Of a stretch of 9,387 nt of DNA, positions 7,587 through 9,387 are shown one piece after another (the stretch's first letter is position 1; every line of letters starts with the position of its first letter). Location of the stretch: contig CALEYM010000346.1 of NCBI GenBank assembly GCA_937926185.1, forward strand, positions 1-9,387, in the 5' to 3' direction. This stretch comes from an uncultured Bacteroidota bacterium. Its GTDB lineage: Bacteria > Bacteroidota > Bacteroidia > Chitinophagales > Saprospiraceae. The notes under the pieces are model-generated. The model saw only the letters and a list, made by a program, of their open reading frames with translations, did no database searches and was not told where the DNA came from. The position numbers and the translations under genes are program-made.

Positions 7587-8411
7587 ATGGAAAGAAATAC
7601 CAAATCTGTTGTAACCCAGACAATCACCCCCGACGACATGGTGTCGCGGGACGATTTGCTGGCCGCGGAAGAGCCCCTGGAAATCCGCATCAGCCACGGC
7701 GCCGGGGAGCAGAGAAGGCGTTTATCCCTGGCCGTGACGATGCGCACGCCCGGCGACGACGAAGACCTGGCCGCGGGTTTTTTGTTCACAGAGGGCATTA
7801 TACAGGATGCCGGGCAAATACTGGCGATCAAATGGCTGGCAGAAAATACCGTTCAGGTGGAACTCCAACCTTCGGTACAGGTAGACGAGGCTCGTTTGAC
7901 CCGGCATTTATTCACCTCCTCCAGTTGCGGCGTCTGCGGCAAGGCTTCGCTGGACGCCGTACAGACGGTGGCGTGCCATTTCCCGAAAGCCGGGTATCCG
8001 CGGGTGGATCGCCAAGCGCTGTTCAGCTTGCCTGCAGCCCTCAGACAGGCGCAAAAGACATTTGAAGCCACCGGCGGACTGCATGCGGCGGGTCTGTTCG
8101 ACGCCGGCGGCAACCTGTTGTTGCTCCGCGAAGATATCGGCCGGCACAACGCCGTGGACAAAGTGATCGGCGCCGCCCTGCGCAGCGCCTGGCCCCTACC
8201 CTTCCGCGACTGCCTCTTGCTGGTGAGCGGGCGCGCCGGCTTCGAACTGGTGCAAAAAGCCGCCATGGCCGGCATCCCACTGCTGGCAGCCGTGGGGGCG
8301 CCGTCCAGCCTGTCAGCCGAACTCGCCGCCAACAGCGGGATGACCCTGGTGGGTTTTCTGCGCGGAGAGCGGTTTAACATTTACGCCCATCCCGACCGCA
8401 TTTCAGGCTAG
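7587..8411 (+). CDS. fdhD: Formate dehydrogenase accessory sulfurtransferase FdhD
   Basis: FdhD takes sulfur from a cysteine desulfurase (IscS in E. coli) and transfers it to the bis-MGD molybdenum/tungsten cofactor, which formate dehydrogenase needs for activity. The 274-residue protein has every family hallmark. TPGDDEDLAAGFLFTEGII (54-72) is the N-terminal block. SSSCGVCGKASLDAV (111-125) carries the paired cysteines Cys114 and Cys117, equivalent to the sulfur-carrying pair of the E. coli protein. TGGLHAAGLFD (162-172) and REDIGRHNAVDKVIG (181-195) follow, then VSGRAGFELVQKAAMAGIP (213-231) and the GAPSSLSAELA block (237-247). The start is certain, because an in-frame TAG (7584-7586) directly precedes the ATG. 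No Shine-Dalgarno sequence is seen. It is divergent from argS, and its TAG stop overlaps the stop of the convergent beta-barrel gene. No formate dehydrogenase or cofactor gene lies in the window, so its client enzyme is elsewhere. Confidence 0.97.
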   Translation: MERNTKSVVTQTITPDDMVSRDDLLAAEEPLEIRISHGAGEQRRRLSLAVTMRTPGDDEDLAAGFLFTEGIIQDAGQILAIKWLAENTVQVELQPSVQVDEARLTRHLFTSSSCGVCGKASLDAVQTVACHFPKAGYPRVDRQALFSLPAALRQAQKTFEATGGLHAAGLFDAGGNLLLLREDIGRHNAVDKVIGAALRSAWPLPFRDCLLLVSGRAGFELVQKAAMAGIPLLAAVGAPSSLSAELAANSGMTLVGFLRGERFNIYAHPDRISG

Positions 8412-9055
8412 AACCCGAAGGTGATCGCAAACCGGTATTGCCAGGGATTTTCGATGGCGTTGATGTCGCTGCCTACGTAAAAGTCGTACATGATGGCGAT
8501 TTCCTGGCCAAAGCCGCCTTCGCCGTTGGAGAAGTTGTATCCCAGGCCGACATATTGGGCCGGACGGGTGCGTTTGCCTTTGTTTATGCCGTTAAAATCC
8601 TCATAGAGGTATTGGTCTGTCACGGTGCCGAGCTCACCCTGGACGAATAAACCCTTGAAAATTTTTACCCTGGCGAATAGACTCAGTTCCACGTCGAACA
8701 GGTTGTAGGTACCAATGCCCTGATATTTGACAGAGTTAAAATCAATGGAAATCCGGGGACCGACGGACAGGGGGCCGATAATTTTATAGCCCGCCATTGG
8801 GGACAGGCCGAAAGCGAACTGGGAATAGCCGAATCCGCTGCCGAAACCGAGGCCGATGCCGCCGCCGAACCAAACATGCTCCTTGAAAGAATAATCGGAG
8901 TCGCTTTTTTTCTTTTTCTTCTTCTTTTTCTTTTTGAAATAATCGTAATCGGTGCTGGAAAGCAGGGAAAAAGACTCCTGTGCGACGGCTTTCGGGATGC
9001 CGGTGAGCCCCATGATCAGGAAAATCAGGACAGAGAAAAAGCGCAGTTGCTTCAT
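8408..9055 (-). CDS. Outer-membrane beta-barrel protein with a ten-lysine tract
   Basis: A 215-residue envelope protein of unknown function. Residues 1-26 are a signal peptide (MKQLRFF, a hydrophobic core, then PKAVAQ). The mature N-terminus is short and disordered, with ten consecutive lysines at 41-50 flanked by STDYDYF and SDSDYS. From about residue 58 to the end, alternating aromatic/glycine beta-strands (VWFGGGIGLGFGSGFGYSQF, YVGLGYNF, IAIMYDFYV, YRFAITFGF) suggest a small barrel of roughly eight strands. The chain ends in phenylalanine, as barrel proteins inserted by BamA usually do. It could belong to the broad porin-like/OmpW-like or OmpA-barrel superfamily, but I cannot name the family. 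The ATG at 9053-9055 is chosen because it begins the signal peptide. A small inverted repeat, AAGATT-TTAG-AATCTT (9060-9075), sits in the leader. No convincing TAnnTTTG element was found upstream. The stop overlaps that of fdhD. Confidence 0.85.
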   Translation of the reverse strand: MKQLRFFSVLIFLIMGLTGIPKAVAQESFSLLSSTDYDYFKKKKKKKKKKSDSDYSFKEHVWFGGGIGLGFGSGFGYSQFAFGLSPMAGYKIIGPLSVGPRISIDFNSVKYQGIGTYNLFDVELSLFARVKIFKGLFVQGELGTVTDQYLYEDFNGINKGKRTRPAQYVGLGYNFSNGEGGFGQEIAIMYDFYVGSDINAIENPWQYRFAITFGF

Positions 9056-9387
9056 AATTAAGATTTTAGAATCTTTTGGACTAACAGTTTGTGTTCAACA
9101 AGCAGGTGATAGACGGTCTTTTAACACTTGGGGTTGGCTGTTTGTACGGCTATAAGTTGCGTTTAAACCGTCAGGTTTATGACGAAATTATCAATTTGGC
9201 AAGGTTACGGCTTCTGTTTTTCGGCACATTCTTTACTTTCGCCCGCTAAAACCACGCCCCGCGTTTGCCACAAAGAAACGGCGATTCCCGAATTACTTCC
9301 GGTCAATTTGCCCAGCATTTATTTCAAAAGCCGATTAAAAAGGAATCAAGCAACCCTCGGCGGTTCTGTTTCGTACATAATACCATT
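9056..9387. other. Noncoding right end, no gene supported
   Basis: These 332 nt hold no open frame with recognisable protein sequence and no tRNA-like T-loop or arm pattern. The part near 9055 must include the leader and promoter of the beta-barrel gene. Beyond it, TACTTTCG (9234-9241, plus strand) and TAATTTCG (9183-9190, minus strand) each differ from TAnnTTTG at one position and lack a proper -33 partner. A plus-strand transcript from the former would leave the window without meeting an ATG. A gene may begin or end just past position 9387. Confidence 0.5.
9161..9184. promoter_or_regulatory. Adjacent palindrome and dyad upstream of the barrel gene
   Basis: GTTTAAAC (9161-9168) is an 8-bp palindrome. 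It is followed at once by CGTCA-GGTTTA-TGACG (9169-9184), an inverted repeat with 5-bp arms and a 6-nt spacer. They lie about 106-129 nt upstream of the beta-barrel start codon, within reach of a regulator. Both are short enough to be chance. Confidence 0.2.

Noticed and set aside
8904..8935. Programmed -1 frameshift at the A-run of the lysine tract
   Set aside because: The seven A residues are read as G-AAA-AAA-A in the gene frame, not in the X-XXY-YYZ phase needed for a canonical slippery site. The zero frame already encodes a complete barrel protein.
9346..9387. Possible C-terminal end of a minus-strand gene entering from the right edge
   Set aside because: All three minus-strand frames stay open for at least 14 codons at the edge and none carries recognisable sequence, so a partial gene cannot be supported.

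Overview
The window looks like a chromosomal segment of a Bacteroidota bacterium, most plausibly from the Saprospiria/Chitinophagia side of the phylum (inference). The evidence is a secreted protein with a C-terminal type IX secretion (T9SS) sorting domain, a small outer-membrane beta-barrel protein, and several matches to the Bacteroidota promoter -7 element TAnnTTTG. Starts also lack Shine-Dalgarno sequences and have A-rich leaders instead. Coding regions are GC-rich, while the left end and the gene gaps are AT-rich.

Layout: positions 1-118 are noncoding and hold a heptanucleotide tandem repeat. Four minus-strand genes follow. Read in the direction of transcription they are argS (7453-5600), fhs (5555-3882), glnS (3809-2124) and a T9SS-exported multidomain protein (1966-119). 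Gaps between them are 44, 72 and 157 nt. Candidate promoter elements lie before each, so read-through and independent initiation are both possible. From the 133-nt gap upstream of argS, fdhD runs the other way (7587-8411, plus strand). It converges on an outer-membrane beta-barrel gene (9055-8408, minus strand), and the two stop codons overlap on the tetranucleotide CTAG. Positions 9056-9387 contain no gene I can support.

Function: argS and glnS are class I aminoacyl-tRNA synthetases. fhs makes 10-formyl-tetrahydrofolate from formate. fdhD encodes the sulfurtransferase that activates molybdenum/tungsten formate dehydrogenases. The fhs/fdhD pair suggests a loose formate and one-carbon theme, but no formate dehydrogenase or molybdopterin gene is present. 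The T9SS protein and the beta-barrel protein are cell-envelope or secreted proteins without an assignable function.

This is mostly ordinary housekeeping sequence. No mobile element, CRISPR array, RNA gene or defence system is visible, and I see no convincing undescribed system. The points most worth a second look are the heptamer repeat, the overlapping divergent argS/fdhD promoters with a nearby palindrome, the ten-lysine tract in the barrel protein, and the overlapping convergent stop codons.
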